Below, piece by piece: positions 43,121 to 52,259 of a DNA stretch of 64,000 bases. The stretch is taken from the NCBI GenBank assembly GCA_050246115.1, contig JBFWWP010000013.1, forward strand, positions 84,202-148,201, written 5' to 3'. The DNA comes from JBFWWP01 sp050246115. Lineage in GTDB: Bacteria; Planctomycetota; UBA8108; UBA1146; JAJFFE01. The position numbers and the translations under genes were made by a program. A model generated the notes under the pieces. That model saw only the letters and a list, made by a program, of their open reading frames with translations. It ran no database searches and was not told the DNA's origin. The first letter of the stretch is position 1, and each line of letters begins with the position of its first letter.

Positions 43121-45133
43121 ATGAGAGAATCCCGCAACAGACTCTTGGTCCTCGGCGTGATCTGTTCCATCTCGGCGAGTTGCGATCGAGCTACGCCCTC
43201 GGCACAGGCGGCGGCACGAGGCCCTGAAGCGGTCGCGCAGATCGTGGCACGCGCCATCTGCACCGGCAACCAGGAAGCCTTCTCCGAATGTCTCACCGAG
43301 AAGGCGCGCTCCGGGCTCGCGGGCAGCGGCGGCTTCTCCTTGTCGTCCGCGTCGTTCACGCAACCGGTCGTGGGCGCCGCGGTCATCATCGGTGCCGAAG
43401 CCGTCGTTCCCCTGACGGTGACCCGTGAGGGCGAAGTGCAAGAGATGCAGCTGCGCATGAAGCGAAGCCAGAACGCGTGGTTCGTCTATGGCGTCTCGAT
43501 GACTCCGGCGGCCGGTGGAAGCGAGATGACGGTCGACTTCGAGGAACTCGGTGAGTTCGCGAACACCATCGGTAGCGCGATCGCCGAAGGGATGGCGCAA
43601 GCGTGGCAAGAGGCGCAGCAGGCTCAGGTGGTGCGCGACATCCAGCTGAATCGTGCCGCCTACGACGCCGTGAAGCCTCTGACGGTTGCTGAGTTCGAAG
43701 CGTCCTGGCGCAACTCGAGCGACTTCGAGGGACACACCGCCGGCGAGGCCTTGAACGAACTGGCACAGAAGCTCGAGTGTGAATTCGATCCGGGAGTGCA
43801 CGGGGCCGCGCTCGCCACGCAGCTGACGCAGGGGTTCGTCGGCAAGTCGCATCTCGAAGCCTTCGATGCGATCTGTCGGGAGAGCGGGGTCGCCGCTCAC
43901 TGGCCGACCGTCGACGAGCTGGAGTTGGCGGCGAGCGACGCCGCGATGCAGAGTGCGAGCCCAGCGGCTTCGGGAGTCCGGGTCCGACCGAGCAGTGTGC
44001 AGGATCCGACAGCGATCCCACACCCCTCGACGCCCAATGGTGCGCCCCGCATCACCCTCGGCCCGGCGGCGTCGGGGCCGGTCGTCACCCACGGCGGTCC
44101 GTTTCGCATCGTGGTTACGGCCGTGACCGAGCAAGTGCCGCACGCCCGCGGCTCGTTGCAGATCACGGCTCAATCCCGCGGACTCCACCCTGCTGCGCGG
44201 GCACTGGACAGCGCCTTGGGGGAGAAGACCGCGATTCAAGGGGTCGTCGCCGAGTCGGGATCGAGCCTACGTCTCGAGGAAGACGTTCGCTACCTCGGCG
44301 GGAGTCGCGCGGTCGGCTCCGCCGTGGACGTGTCCACCACGATCGAGCTCAAGGGGCTGCTGCGTGGAGTCGCGCACGTTCACCGCCTCGACGGAGTTCA
44401 GCGCGTGTCGGTGCCGATGCAGGTTCATGAGGTCGAACTCCGGCCCTTGACTTCGGGCTCGAAGGGTCAGGCGGGCCCACTTCGATACGAGGTCCAACAA
44501 GCGGGCACGGCAACGACGATTCGCTTCGAGGGAGACACGGAGTTCGTCGAGCACCTGGCGATTCTCTGTCGGCCTCTCGACGCCGAGGGTAATGACGTGC
44601 ACATCGAGTATGCCGATACCTCGTCGTGGACGGGAAAGTCTGCGAACTTCCAGCTGCAGAGCGCCGAGCCTCCTGCAGCGCTGATGCTGAAGGTCATTCG
44701 CACCCAAACCATCGACTACCCGTTTGCGTTGCGGGGCGTCCCCCTCCCCCGCCATGTGGAGCAGCCCGAGCACCTGCTCCCACTGACGTTCGCGGGGGCA
44801 GCACCTGCCGCCGTCGACTTCGTCCGCTTCGACAAGCTCGACGAACCGATCGCGGACGCGGTCGTCCGCGTGCAGAACCAGGCGAACAAGGCCATCCAGA
44901 GCATTGTTGTGCGCTTCACCTACATCGACGCCCAGGGTCGAGCCCTCGAGGATACGACTCAGTCGCTGACCGGACCGACCGACTTCGATGGGCAGCGTTC
45001 CGTCGCCGAACCCGAAGCAACAGCGACCCTCACAACGCCAGCGTTCTTCCGCCCCGCCACGGCCCAGGGGGTCCGCATCGACACCGAGTCGGTCGAGTTC
45101 GTCGACGGCACGCGGTGGGTCGCCGGCGACTGA
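43121..45133 (+). CDS. Large lipoprotein of unknown function
   Basis: 670 residues from ATG 43121 (GTG 43115 is a near-equal alternative with GGAAA upstream). The leader ends SISASC, a lipobox-like site around residue 21. Residues 30-150 look like an NTF2-like or DUF4878-type domain (FTQPVVGAAVIIGAEAVVPL to NAWFVYGVSM). Residues 195-260 resemble an STN/secretin-N-like small domain (LNELAQKLECEFDPG, HLEAFDAICRESGVAAHWPT). The remainder is beta-rich. I do not recognise the whole architecture. It is exported and probably periplasmic or surface-attached. It is convergent with the dockerin-tailed gene at 45249. Confidence 0.7.
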   Translation: MRESRNRLLVLGVICSISASCDRATPSAQAAARGPEAVAQIVARAICTGNQEAFSECLTEKARSGLAGSGGFSLSSASFTQPVVGAAVIIGAEAVVPLTVTREGEVQEMQLRMKRSQNAWFVYGVSMTPAAGGSEMTVDFEELGEFANTIGSAIAEGMAQAWQEAQQAQVVRDIQLNRAAYDAVKPLTVAEFEASWRNSSDFEGHTAGEALNELAQKLECEFDPGVHGAALATQLTQGFVGKSHLEAFDAICRESGVAAHWPTVDELELAASDAAMQSASPAASGVRVRPSSVQDPTAIPHPSTPNGAPRITLGPAASGPVVTHGGPFRIVVTAVTEQVPHARGSLQITAQSRGLHPAARALDSALGEKTAIQGVVAESGSSLRLEEDVRYLGGSRAVGSAVDVSTTIELKGLLRGVAHVHRLDGVQRVSVPMQVHEVELRPLTSGSKGQAGPLRYEVQQAGTATTIRFEGDTEFVEHLAILCRPLDAEGNDVHIEYADTSSWTGKSANFQLQSAEPPAALMLKVIRTQTIDYPFALRGVPLPRHVEQPEHLLPLTFAGAAPAAVDFVRFDKLDEPIADAVVRVQNQANKAIQSIVVRFTYIDAQGRALEDTTQSLTGPTDFDGQRSVAEPEATATLTTPAFFRPATAQGVRIDTESVEFVDGTRWVAGD

Positions 45134-45154
45134 CGTGCGCAGTCGACCCGACGA

Positions 45155-45220
45155 CGTCCTTTCGAGGACGATCCAACGAAACCGGCACAGAGGAACCGGG
45201 CTGCCGACTCCTCTGTGCCG
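45155..45220. terminator. Two adjacent hairpins between convergent genes
   Basis: CGTCCT-TTCG-AGGACG (45155-45170) is a 6-bp stem with a stable TTCG tetraloop. CGGCACAGAGGA (45183-45194) and TCCTCTGTGCCG (45209-45220) form a 12-bp perfect stem. They sit between the stops of genes converging at 45133 and 45249, so they likely serve as a bidirectional terminator. Confidence 0.6.
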
Positions 45221-45248
45221 CGTACGAAGCGCGTTTGATCCGCGAACT

Positions 45249-46613
45249 CTACGGACAGGCCGCGGCCGGGCAGCCGAGCGCGTCCGGCGTCGGGTCTGCG
45301 CCACACCCGGGGAAGGGTGCTGCGGGATCGGCGCCACCCGAGAACAGGTTGAACAGTACGAAGACCGCGTCGGATAGGTTGAGCGATCCGTCGTCGTTGC
45401 CGTCGCAAGCGTCCTCGCAAGCGGGCGCACCGGCAGCCCCGAACACCACCCCGAGAATGGCCAGCGCGTCACCGATGTTGTAGCTGCCGTCGTGGCTACA
45501 GTCGCCACGGCGGAGGAACGGGCCTCCGGGAAGCAGGGTCACTGCGGCGTCGTCCTTGCTCGCCGGCACGGTGTCCCCGGCGAGCGAGATCCCCACGAGA
45601 TTCTGCACCGCCGGGGTCCCGAGACTCGAGCGCCATGTGAGTTGGGTCGAGACGGGAGTGATCTGGCCCTGCAGAGCCGCCGCGTTGGTGTCGTAGTGGA
45701 TCGCGATCACGCTGCGGGGCACGTCGAAGGCAAGTTGTTGGCCCGGTGCTGATGTAGAGTACACCACGCCAACCGTGAACCCGTCGACCTCGAACGTGAC
45801 GCCGAAGAAGTCGGGCCCGGCCCCACCGTTGAGGGCGTCGAGCGTGGTGGTAGGGCTCACCGTCGTCGGCACCAGCACGTTGGGGTCGTGTCCGAGGGCC
45901 ATGGAGAAGGCGAACGTGGGATCGGGGAAGCTAGGGCTCGCCGGATCCTCGGCAATCGTCGCGCTCACGTTGAAGTCCCCTACCCCGGTCGCAGAATCGA
46001 AGCCCGCCGTAACGTCGGGAACCGAGAACACGAAAGTGGGACCGGCGACGCCGATCGTCACGGTGCCATCCTGCGTGATCGGCGTCTCGACCGTGCTGCC
46101 GACCGGGAACACCGCCGTCTGAGTGAACAAGCCATTCAACTGTGCGCAGAACACGACGTCGGAGACGGTCCCACCCGGGGCGTCCAAGCTGTAGTCGATC
46201 TCGATCAGCTCGAGTCCGAGTCCCGTCGGGATCTGAGCGGCGCCGCCGCCCGGGCTGTTCCCTAGAACGACGCCAACGAGCACTCCGCCGCCGACGATCG
46301 TCGGCAGCGAGACGAATGGCGGGGTGCCACCGAGGGCAGTGGTCACCGCCAGACCGAGCCGTGCGTCGACCGCCGTCAGGGACGCCGAATCGTGACACAC
46401 GGCGAAGGTGAACCCGACGATCGGCAGGCCCGTGTTGTCGAGTTCGACATCCACGGTTTGCACGGACGCCTGCGGGCCAGCGGCATCGGTGAGGCGCAGT
46501 TGATAGTCGGGGTTGGGGTTGGGGATGAACTGCCCGTGAGCGAGTGGGGCGGTCACGGCGATTGCGGCCACCCACAGGACGTACCGAAGACCGAAGAGCA
46601 CGGTGCGAAGCAT
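45249..46613 (-). CDS. Secreted cohesin-like protein with dockerin-like C-terminus
   Basis: 454 residues from ATG 46613 (AGGAGTCAGTG upstream; GTG 46616 also possible). A signal peptide covers about 1-27. Two beta-sandwich repeats of similar layout follow (each with VGFTFAVCHDSASL- or FAFSMALGHDPNVL-type strands, at about 50-190 and 190-360), which look like cohesin-type or carbohydrate-binding-like folds. The C-terminal 85 residues are the double EF-hand/dockerin-like module: RRGDCSHDGSYNIGDALAIL, then DACDGNDDGSLNLSDAV, ending PAAACP. It is probably a calcium-stabilised extracellular protein. It lies downstream of, and on the same strand as, the VCBS protein and the sigma-factor fusion. Confidence 0.75.
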   Translation of the reverse strand: MLRTVLFGLRYVLWVAAIAVTAPLAHGQFIPNPNPDYQLRLTDAAGPQASVQTVDVELDNTGLPIVGFTFAVCHDSASLTAVDARLGLAVTTALGGTPPFVSLPTIVGGGVLVGVVLGNSPGGGAAQIPTGLGLELIEIDYSLDAPGGTVSDVVFCAQLNGLFTQTAVFPVGSTVETPITQDGTVTIGVAGPTFVFSVPDVTAGFDSATGVGDFNVSATIAEDPASPSFPDPTFAFSMALGHDPNVLVPTTVSPTTTLDALNGGAGPDFFGVTFEVDGFTVGVVYSTSAPGQQLAFDVPRSVIAIHYDTNAAALQGQITPVSTQLTWRSSLGTPAVQNLVGISLAGDTVPASKDDAAVTLLPGGPFLRRGDCSHDGSYNIGDALAILGVVFGAAGAPACEDACDGNDDGSLNLSDAVFVLFNLFSGGADPAAPFPGCGADPTPDALGCPAAACP

Positions 46614-46749
46614 CACTGACTCCTATCGAACGATTGTGCGAACACCCGCTGGCAAGCGGCCGCGTGGGTGCACCCACGGACCGCTGCGTCTGAACACTCT
46701 ACCCCTGACACGCCGCGGAGCTTGCGGGCGTGACCGTGATTCCTGCGGA

Positions 46750-48156
46750 TCATGGACAGAGCCCCGGCCGACAGTCCGACAGGGCGTCGATCGTCGGGTC
46801 GTGGTCGCACGCCCCGGCCGACGGCGTCGGGAGCGACACGTACCCGTTTCCGAACAGATGGCTCAGCAGGGCTACGGGGTCGAGTAGATTGATGTGCCCG
46901 TCATCGTTCACGTCTACGGCATCGGCGCAGCCCCACGCGGGCGCGGCAAAGTGAAACAGCCCGTGCAGCAGCACGATGACGTCGACGATCTGCACCGTAC
47001 CGCTCGCGTCGACATCACCGCGTCGAAAGGGCTGCGGGTTCGGCGGCGTCGACTCATTGATCAACACTCGCAACTGACTCGCGGCAGTCTGCCCCACGAC
47101 GAGGTCCAAGCGGCCGTCCAGGTTCAAGTCGGCGCAGATGACGTGCGCGCCTTCGGGGCCCGAAAGGAAGTTCACGGGCGCCGCGAACGAGCCGCCGCCA
47201 TCGCCCAAGAGCACGGAGACGCTACCGCCCCCGCCATTCACGATGCCGAGATCGGACCGACCATCTCCGTCGAAATCCTGCACGTCCGCGGCCCGCGGGT
47301 ACACGCCCGTCGCGAACGGCGCCGGCGGCGCGAGCAAGCCGTTGCCCAGGCCGAGAAAGACCGCCACGGAGTTTGCGTTCGGACACGGGATGAGCAGGTC
47401 GTCGCTGCCGTTGCCGTCGACATCGGAGGTCGACAGAAACCAGATTGCGTCGTCTTGACCGAGGAAGTGAGTCGACGACAGCGGAAACGCGCCGGATCCG
47501 TCGCCAAAGAAGAGACTGAAGTTGCTGTCGAGCGATCGACTCACCGCCAGGTCCAAGTGACCGTCACCATCGAGATCGCCATGGGTGACGAACGAAGGGA
47601 AGCCCCCCAGAGTCAAGTAGACCGACGCGCCGAAGTTTCCACCGCCGTCGCCAAAGAGGAGGGTGAGCGACGCGCCGCCGTGGTTGGCAACGACCAGGTC
47701 TTGGTGCTGGTCTTCGTTGAAGTCGGCGCAGGTGATCGCGGTCGATAGGCTCCCTGTCGGAAACGACGTCGGCGCTCCCAACGCTCCCGTGCCGGTCCCG
47801 AGAAGGACCTGTAGAGTCCCGCCAACGAGGTTGGCAACCGCGACGTCGGCGTGACCATCCTCATCGAAGTCCGCCGTGCAAAGGTGGTACGGGCTGGTTC
47901 CCGCCGGAAACGTAGCCGGCGCGAGGAGAGAACCGCTGCCGTCGTTCAGCAACACCGAAACCACGTGGCCGACGACGCTCGCGACCACGATGTCGGGGAG
48001 TCCATCCTCGTTCATGTCGGCACTGATCATGGATTGCGGCGTCACCACCGCCAGGGGTGGCTGCGCAACGAAACGCACCTCCGCCGAGAGCGCGGTCGTG
48101 AACGAGAGGGCAAGCGCGACCCCGATCCCCAGACGATAGAAGCAACTCGAACTCAA
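46750..48156 (-). CDS. Secreted FG-GAP/VCBS-repeat protein with dockerin-like C-terminus
   Basis: 468 residues from TTG 48156, chosen because GAGAGGAGCCGCACCC precedes it. A signal peptide covers 1-25. About seven repeats of roughly 47 residues follow, of the FG-GAP type (DMNEDGLPDIVVAS, DFDEDGHADVAVANL, DLDGDGHLDLAVS, DVDGNGSDDLLIP, DFDGDGRSDLGIV, DLNLDGRLDLVVGQ). These form a calcium-binding beta propeller. The C-terminus is the RRGDVDASG...DVNDDGHINLLDP dockerin-like pair ending GLCP. The sigma-factor fusion ends only 16 bp upstream, so the two are probably cotranscribed. Role unknown; likely extracellular. Confidence 0.8.
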   Translation of the reverse strand: MSSSCFYRLGIGVALALSFTTALSAEVRFVAQPPLAVVTPQSMISADMNEDGLPDIVVASVVGHVVSVLLNDGSGSLLAPATFPAGTSPYHLCTADFDEDGHADVAVANLVGGTLQVLLGTGTGALGAPTSFPTGSLSTAITCADFNEDQHQDLVVANHGGASLTLLFGDGGGNFGASVYLTLGGFPSFVTHGDLDGDGHLDLAVSRSLDSNFSLFFGDGSGAFPLSSTHFLGQDDAIWFLSTSDVDGNGSDDLLIPCPNANSVAVFLGLGNGLLAPPAPFATGVYPRAADVQDFDGDGRSDLGIVNGGGGSVSVLLGDGGGSFAAPVNFLSGPEGAHVICADLNLDGRLDLVVGQTAASQLRVLINESTPPNPQPFRRGDVDASGTVQIVDVIVLLHGLFHFAAPAWGCADAVDVNDDGHINLLDPVALLSHLFGNGYVSLPTPSAGACDHDPTIDALSDCRPGLCP

Positions 48157-48172
48157 GGGTGCGGCTCCTCTC

Positions 48173-51100
48173 TCAGTGACCTGCCTCGTCGGACCGAGCG
48201 GACAATCTCAGTTCGACGATCCGTGGGCTCACCTCCGCGATGCGAAACGAACCGAGCCGGTGCGCCGCCGACACAGGCAGCGCCGTCGCGAGGGGACGTG
48301 CACCGTCGAGTTCCTCTGGCCTCCGCGGATGGCAGAAGGAGATGTCTCCCGGCGGCAGACAACGAACCTCCAAGCGCCCCGAGTCGTCCGAAGTCCCGAG
48401 CAGGATCGCGGCGTCGGCGTCTCGATCGTCGATGCGCGGAATCGCCAGAATCGGCAGCGACGCCACCGGCATACCATCGGCGCCCGTAACTTGGAGCTCG
48501 AGAGCCGGATCTCGCAGGGGCGCGAGGGCCACCGCAACCGATTCCGCCGCCGGCAAGCTCGCGAGCCGCGCGAAACCGAGCGCGTGCGTACGCGAGATGA
48601 ACACGAGCATGCAGCCGACGAGGGCGTTGCCATCGTGCAGTTTGACCGGGTTGCCCGTCGTCCCCCCGAAGACCACTTGCGAGTCGTGCAGCGGATCTTC
48701 CGGTGACACGATCAAGAGGTTCGTCACCGTCCGGATCGGCTGTCCGAGCGGGTCGGTAAGGACGAAGCGCGGCATGGGCGGCGATTCGACTGGGGCTACC
48801 CCGAGTTCGATGTTGGTCTCGCCGGGAACGACTTCGCAAGTATTGCGCGAGCCGAAGGTCCGATACCGCGGGATCGAGGCGCCGTTCTTGTGAAGCAGAT
48901 CGAACGGCCGCAGGAGTTCCAACACCAGCGCCGGGCGCGGACGATCCGCGTCCGGGCCGAGCACTGCGGTCCAGCGGAGATCTCGACTGGCGGGACGCGC
49001 CAGCGGCGGCGTGCTGGGGAGGCCTGTGAGATCGAAGCGGCCGTCGGCACCAGTCACTGCGATGGGCCCGCGAAGTTCGTCGCCGCAGATCCAGCCGACT
49101 TGAACCCGTGCCCCCACGACCGGGTCGCCGTTCGCCGTCGCCACGCGACCGGTCACACGCGCACCCGCCGACAGCCGCACGGGGACCATGGTTGACGTAC
49201 CCGCGAGTAGCGGCTCGATCTCCACGAAGGTGCTCGCGTCCGTGGGATGCTCGACGCACAAGGTGTAGTCGCCGGGCGGTACCGGGCCGACGCGGTACCC
49301 GCCATCTTCATCGATCGCACCGCGCACCAAGTCGCGACCGAGAAACGGCGTGCGCAGCGGAACCAAGAGCGCTTGGCCTGCGGCTGCTCGGCGTCCGCTC
49401 GAGTCGTTCACGAAGCCCTCGACGAAGCACCCCGCAGCAAGCTCGAAGACTGGCTCACCCACCCACGGGAGAGCCCGCGTGATGCGAAGCGGTGCCAAGT
49501 CCGAGGCCATCACCCTTACCTCGACCTGCCCCGCCGTGGGCAGCGCGACGACCTCGAACCCACCGCGTTCGTCGGTGCGCGTCCGAAAGCCCTCGCCTTG
49601 CCACGCTCCGCCGGCGATCTCGACCTCGCAGTTCGCGACCGCGCCGAACGGGCCCATCACGACACCGCGCGCAGCGTCCCCCGGAACCAAGGCCACTTCG
49701 GTGTCGGGATACGCGGCGAGAGAGCGCGACGCGGCGAATCCCGGGGCCTCGATGACCACGGCGTAGTCGCTGTCTTGCCAATCGAAGTCGAAGCGCCCTT
49801 GCTCGTCGGTCACGCCGGCGCTGGTGTCACCTTGCGAGCCCTCGACGCGCACGCGCGCGCCGGCGATCGACTCGCCACGGGGTCCGACCGCACGCACCTG
49901 CGCCCGCGGTGCCCGCGCCAACTCGACGCAGTAGGGCTCGCGCACGTCTCGGAAACGCGCGCGCTCCTGGAGTTCCTGGAAACCGCGAGCCCGAATCAAC
50001 ATTCGTTCCTCACGGAGGCGGTGCGCCGGCGTCGCAATGGCGCCGCTTTCGTCGCTCAACCCGATCCGCTCGGTACAGAACGGCCTCACGAGTTGTTCGA
50101 TCGCGGTCTTGCCGCGGGCCAAGTCCTCCGAACGCATCGTGAACGCGCCCAAGTAGAGTTCGGCTCCCGCGATTGGTGCGCCCGTCGACGCGTCCCGCAC
50201 GATGACGACTCCCACGCCGTGCGCGAACGCGGCGGACTCGGAGGAGGCGGGGGCGAGCGCGCGCTCGCGGTCCCCGGACGCGGAACCGCGACTCGCCAAG
50301 TCAACGAGTTCGAAAGCCGGTGCCCCGGTGGCCACGACGTGCGAACGCGGTGTCGACGATTCGCTGCGCCCTCGCAACGACCACCCGAGCGTGGCCGCCA
50401 CTGCGCACACCAGGACGACTGCGCCGACAGCTGCGCGCGGTGTCCTACGCATCGACGACCGCGTCGACCCGAGCCGCACCGGCCGTAGCGCGGGCGGCTC
50501 GACGAGGTCACTCGGAAACACGCTGTCGACGGTCTGCGCGCTCGCGCCGCGGCTCGTCGCCTTCGCCGCTTCCGTAACACCGAGGACACCCAGAAGAGAG
50601 AGCCAGTCGCACCGATCCCCGCGTCGATCGCCTTCTTGCCCCTGGCGCAGACGCGCGGAGAGCTGGCTCAAGGCGCGCTTCGTTCGGACCCGCACGGTAT
50701 TGGCGAGAACCCCTTCCCGGCGCGCGATCTCATCCGGTGAACGATCGAGATAGAAGCGCTCGATGAGTGTGCCGCGGTAGGGTTCGTCCAACGCGAGCAG
50801 GGCTTTCGCGACCCGTTCCTGAAGCTCCCTCAGTTCGACGCCATCGGGCCGCACCGGTGCCACTTCGCTGGCCGCCGCGAGGCGTTCCCGACGTTGGCGG
50901 CGGCGTTCGTTGCGGCGGTCGGTGCGGACGAGGTTCAGCACGACCTTGCGCAGCCAGGGCCGCACTGGGCGGTCGGTCCACGGCGGCGCCTCCCAAACCC
51001 GAATCCGGGTCTGCTGAACGAGGTCGTCGACGCGGTTCTCGTCGGCGACGAAGCGGCGCGCGAGCTGCCGCAGCCAGCGCGCGTCCTCGAGCAGTCCGGC

Positions 51101-51211
51101 GAGAGTCCCCGCCGGCGCCGCAGCCCCTGGCAGTTCCGCGAACGGTCGGCGCGCAGGATCGTCGTCGTCCTCGCGCCCGCTCCGACCGTCCCCAGGAGGA
51201 TCCGACAGCAT
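48173..51211 (-). CDS. Membrane-tethered ECF sigma factor fused to extracytoplasmic carboxypeptidase-regulatory-like domains
   Basis: 1012 residues in one open frame. Sigma-2 lies at about 42-105 (LRQLARRFVADENRVDDLVQ, VRPWLRKVVLNLVRTDRRNE) and sigma-4 at about 130-190 (LLALDEPYRGTLIERFYLD, EIARREGVLANTVRVRTKRA), both typical ECF. A linker (191-258) leads to one membrane span at 259-278 (RAAVGAVVLVCAVAATLGWS). The rest (280-1012) is extracytoplasmic beta-sandwich repeats of the carboxypeptidase-regulatory type: DASTGAPIAGAELYLGAF, GESIAGARVRVEG, TDEQGRFDFDW, NGDPVVGARVQVG, TGADGRFDLTGLP. The sensor and sigma factor thus share one polypeptide, without a separate anti-sigma protein. Release by proteolysis would be needed if it acts as a free sigma (inference). 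A good ECF promoter match lies 87-92 bp upstream. Confidence 0.85.
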   Translation of the reverse strand: MLSDPPGDGRSGREDDDDPARRPFAELPGAAAPAGTLAGLLEDARWLRQLARRFVADENRVDDLVQQTRIRVWEAPPWTDRPVRPWLRKVVLNLVRTDRRNERRRQRRERLAAASEVAPVRPDGVELRELQERVAKALLALDEPYRGTLIERFYLDRSPDEIARREGVLANTVRVRTKRALSQLSARLRQGQEGDRRGDRCDWLSLLGVLGVTEAAKATSRGASAQTVDSVFPSDLVEPPALRPVRLGSTRSSMRRTPRAAVGAVVLVCAVAATLGWSLRGRSESSTPRSHVVATGAPAFELVDLASRGSASGDRERALAPASSESAAFAHGVGVVIVRDASTGAPIAGAELYLGAFTMRSEDLARGKTAIEQLVRPFCTERIGLSDESGAIATPAHRLREERMLIRARGFQELQERARFRDVREPYCVELARAPRAQVRAVGPRGESIAGARVRVEGSQGDTSAGVTDEQGRFDFDWQDSDYAVVIEAPGFAASRSLAAYPDTEVALVPGDAARGVVMGPFGAVANCEVEIAGGAWQGEGFRTRTDERGGFEVVALPTAGQVEVRVMASDLAPLRITRALPWVGEPVFELAAGCFVEGFVNDSSGRRAAAGQALLVPLRTPFLGRDLVRGAIDEDGGYRVGPVPPGDYTLCVEHPTDASTFVEIEPLLAGTSTMVPVRLSAGARVTGRVATANGDPVVGARVQVGWICGDELRGPIAVTGADGRFDLTGLPSTPPLARPASRDLRWTAVLGPDADRPRPALVLELLRPFDLLHKNGASIPRYRTFGSRNTCEVVPGETNIELGVAPVESPPMPRFVLTDPLGQPIRTVTNLLIVSPEDPLHDSQVVFGGTTGNPVKLHDGNALVGCMLVFISRTHALGFARLASLPAAESVAVALAPLRDPALELQVTGADGMPVASLPILAIPRIDDRDADAAILLGTSDDSGRLEVRCLPPGDISFCHPRRPEELDGARPLATALPVSAAHRLGSFRIAEVSPRIVELRLSARSDEAGH

Positions 51212-51537
51212 CGCGACACCACCTTCGCCACCCGAACCGAAACCGAACGCGGCACACCACGGGAACAGCCCCCAACGACGTTCACGCCGCCGCGCCGGGT
51301 TCCGTGACGAGAATGCCGTCCGATTCTAGGTCGCGAAACCACCGCGCGCCCCCGTGTCTCGAACTCCGGTGACAGTGACGGCGTAAGGTACGGCTTGGAA
51401 AGCAGTTGGGAATCCGAACCGGGGATCGGCAACCGGCTCGGTCGCGGCTGATCGAGGGCGGCTCGCCTCGCGCTCCGGAAACGGTGCTGTCCGGCTTGGT
51501 CTTTGAAGGCTATCGTTCGGCTTCGAGGAGGTGAGAG
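51212..51537. other. 326-bp divergent intergenic region
   Basis: It separates the sigma-factor fusion from the lipoprotein pair. Apart from the ECF-type promoter and the strong GAGGAGGTGAGAG ribosome-binding site at its right end, I see no gene or repeat in it. Confidence 0.6.
51274..51303 (-). promoter_or_regulatory. Candidate ECF-type promoter of the sigma-factor fusion
   Basis: On the minus strand GGAACC (51303-51298), 17 bases and CGTCGTT (51280-51274) match the GGAAC-N16/17-CGTC form used by many ECF sigma factors. The start codon is 62 bp further on. ECF genes are often autoregulated (family knowledge); this makes autoregulation plausible but unproven. Confidence 0.5.
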
Positions 51538-51909
51538 ATGAAGCGACGCTCCACCGGTGTGCTCGCGGTTTGCATGGCGCTTGCGGGCGCGGGTTGCGTG
51601 CCCTTCGTCGGGGCGCCGAGTGCGACGCTCATGACGCGAGATCTGTCGACCGACTCGCGGGAACTCGAGCTCGTGGGTGGACCGGTTACGGAGACGGAGA
51701 CGCTGACTTGGGCGCTGGTCTTCGCGCTGTGGGGGCAGCGGCCGACTCACGAGAGCGTCGTTGCGAGGCTGCTCGAGAAGTACGACGCCGATGTCTTGCT
51801 CGATGCCGAGCTGACTTCGTCGCAGTTCGGCATCCCCTACGTCTTCTTCCTGTTCAACACCACCGCCAAGGGGCAGCCAGCGCGCTACAGGGATCGAGGT
51901 GCGCGGTGA
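51538..51909 (+). CDS. Small lipoprotein, first of an overlapping pair
   Basis: 123 residues, preceded by the strong GAGGAGGTGAGAG. The leader LAVCMALAGAGC is lipobox-like. The mature domain has ELELVGGPVTETETLTWALV and LLEKYDADVLLDAELTSSQF, a pattern of a small alpha/beta lipoprotein domain similar to TRL/YbjQ-like proteins, in which a helix is followed by an A-D-x-L-x-D-A strand. The identification is weak. The stop overlaps the start of the next gene (GTGA), and the next protein has the same layout, so they may form a heteromeric unit. Confidence 0.65.
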   Translation: MKRRSTGVLAVCMALAGAGCVPFVGAPSATLMTRDLSTDSRELELVGGPVTETETLTWALVFALWGQRPTHESVVARLLEKYDADVLLDAELTSSQFGIPYVFFLFNTTAKGQPARYRDRGAR

Positions 51910-52259
51910 GACTCCCGCTCCGACTGGCGATATCGCTTGCCGTCGTGTTCACGGCGAGTGGCTGCGTGGCCCCGGTGTTCAACGCCCCGACCACTTTGTC
52001 GACGCGCTCGGTGGTCGAACGCCACGCGCGCAAGCTGCAGCCCGTGACCGCAACCTCCACGAGTTACGCGTTCGTTTTGATTCCGGTCCCAGCGGATCCT
52101 CGCGATCTGTACGACGATCTCCTCGCCGAGGCGAAGCGGGTGGGCGGCAATGCGGTTCTCGACGTCCAAGTGCGCAGCCACAGCACCTTCTTGTGGCTCT
52201 TCCCGCTGGTATTGGTCGATACGGTCGAGGCCACCGGAATCGCCGCCGTCGTGCAGTAG
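51906..52259 (+). CDS. Small lipoprotein, second of an overlapping pair
   Basis: 117 residues from GTG 51906. The lipobox TASGC gives the lipidated cysteine near residue 20. The mature part, FVLIPVPADPRDLYDDLLAE, is followed by AKRVGGNAVLDVQVRSHSTF and the hydrophobic end LFPLVLVDTVEATGIAAVV. A helix followed by G-x-A-V-L-D-V parallels the upstream gene (helix, then ADVLLDAEL), suggesting paralogous domains. Function unknown. Cotranscribed with 51538. Confidence 0.65.
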   Translation: MRLPLRLAISLAVVFTASGCVAPVFNAPTTLSTRSVVERHARKLQPVTATSTSYAFVLIPVPADPRDLYDDLLAEAKRVGGNAVLDVQVRSHSTFLWLFPLVLVDTVEATGIAAVVQ

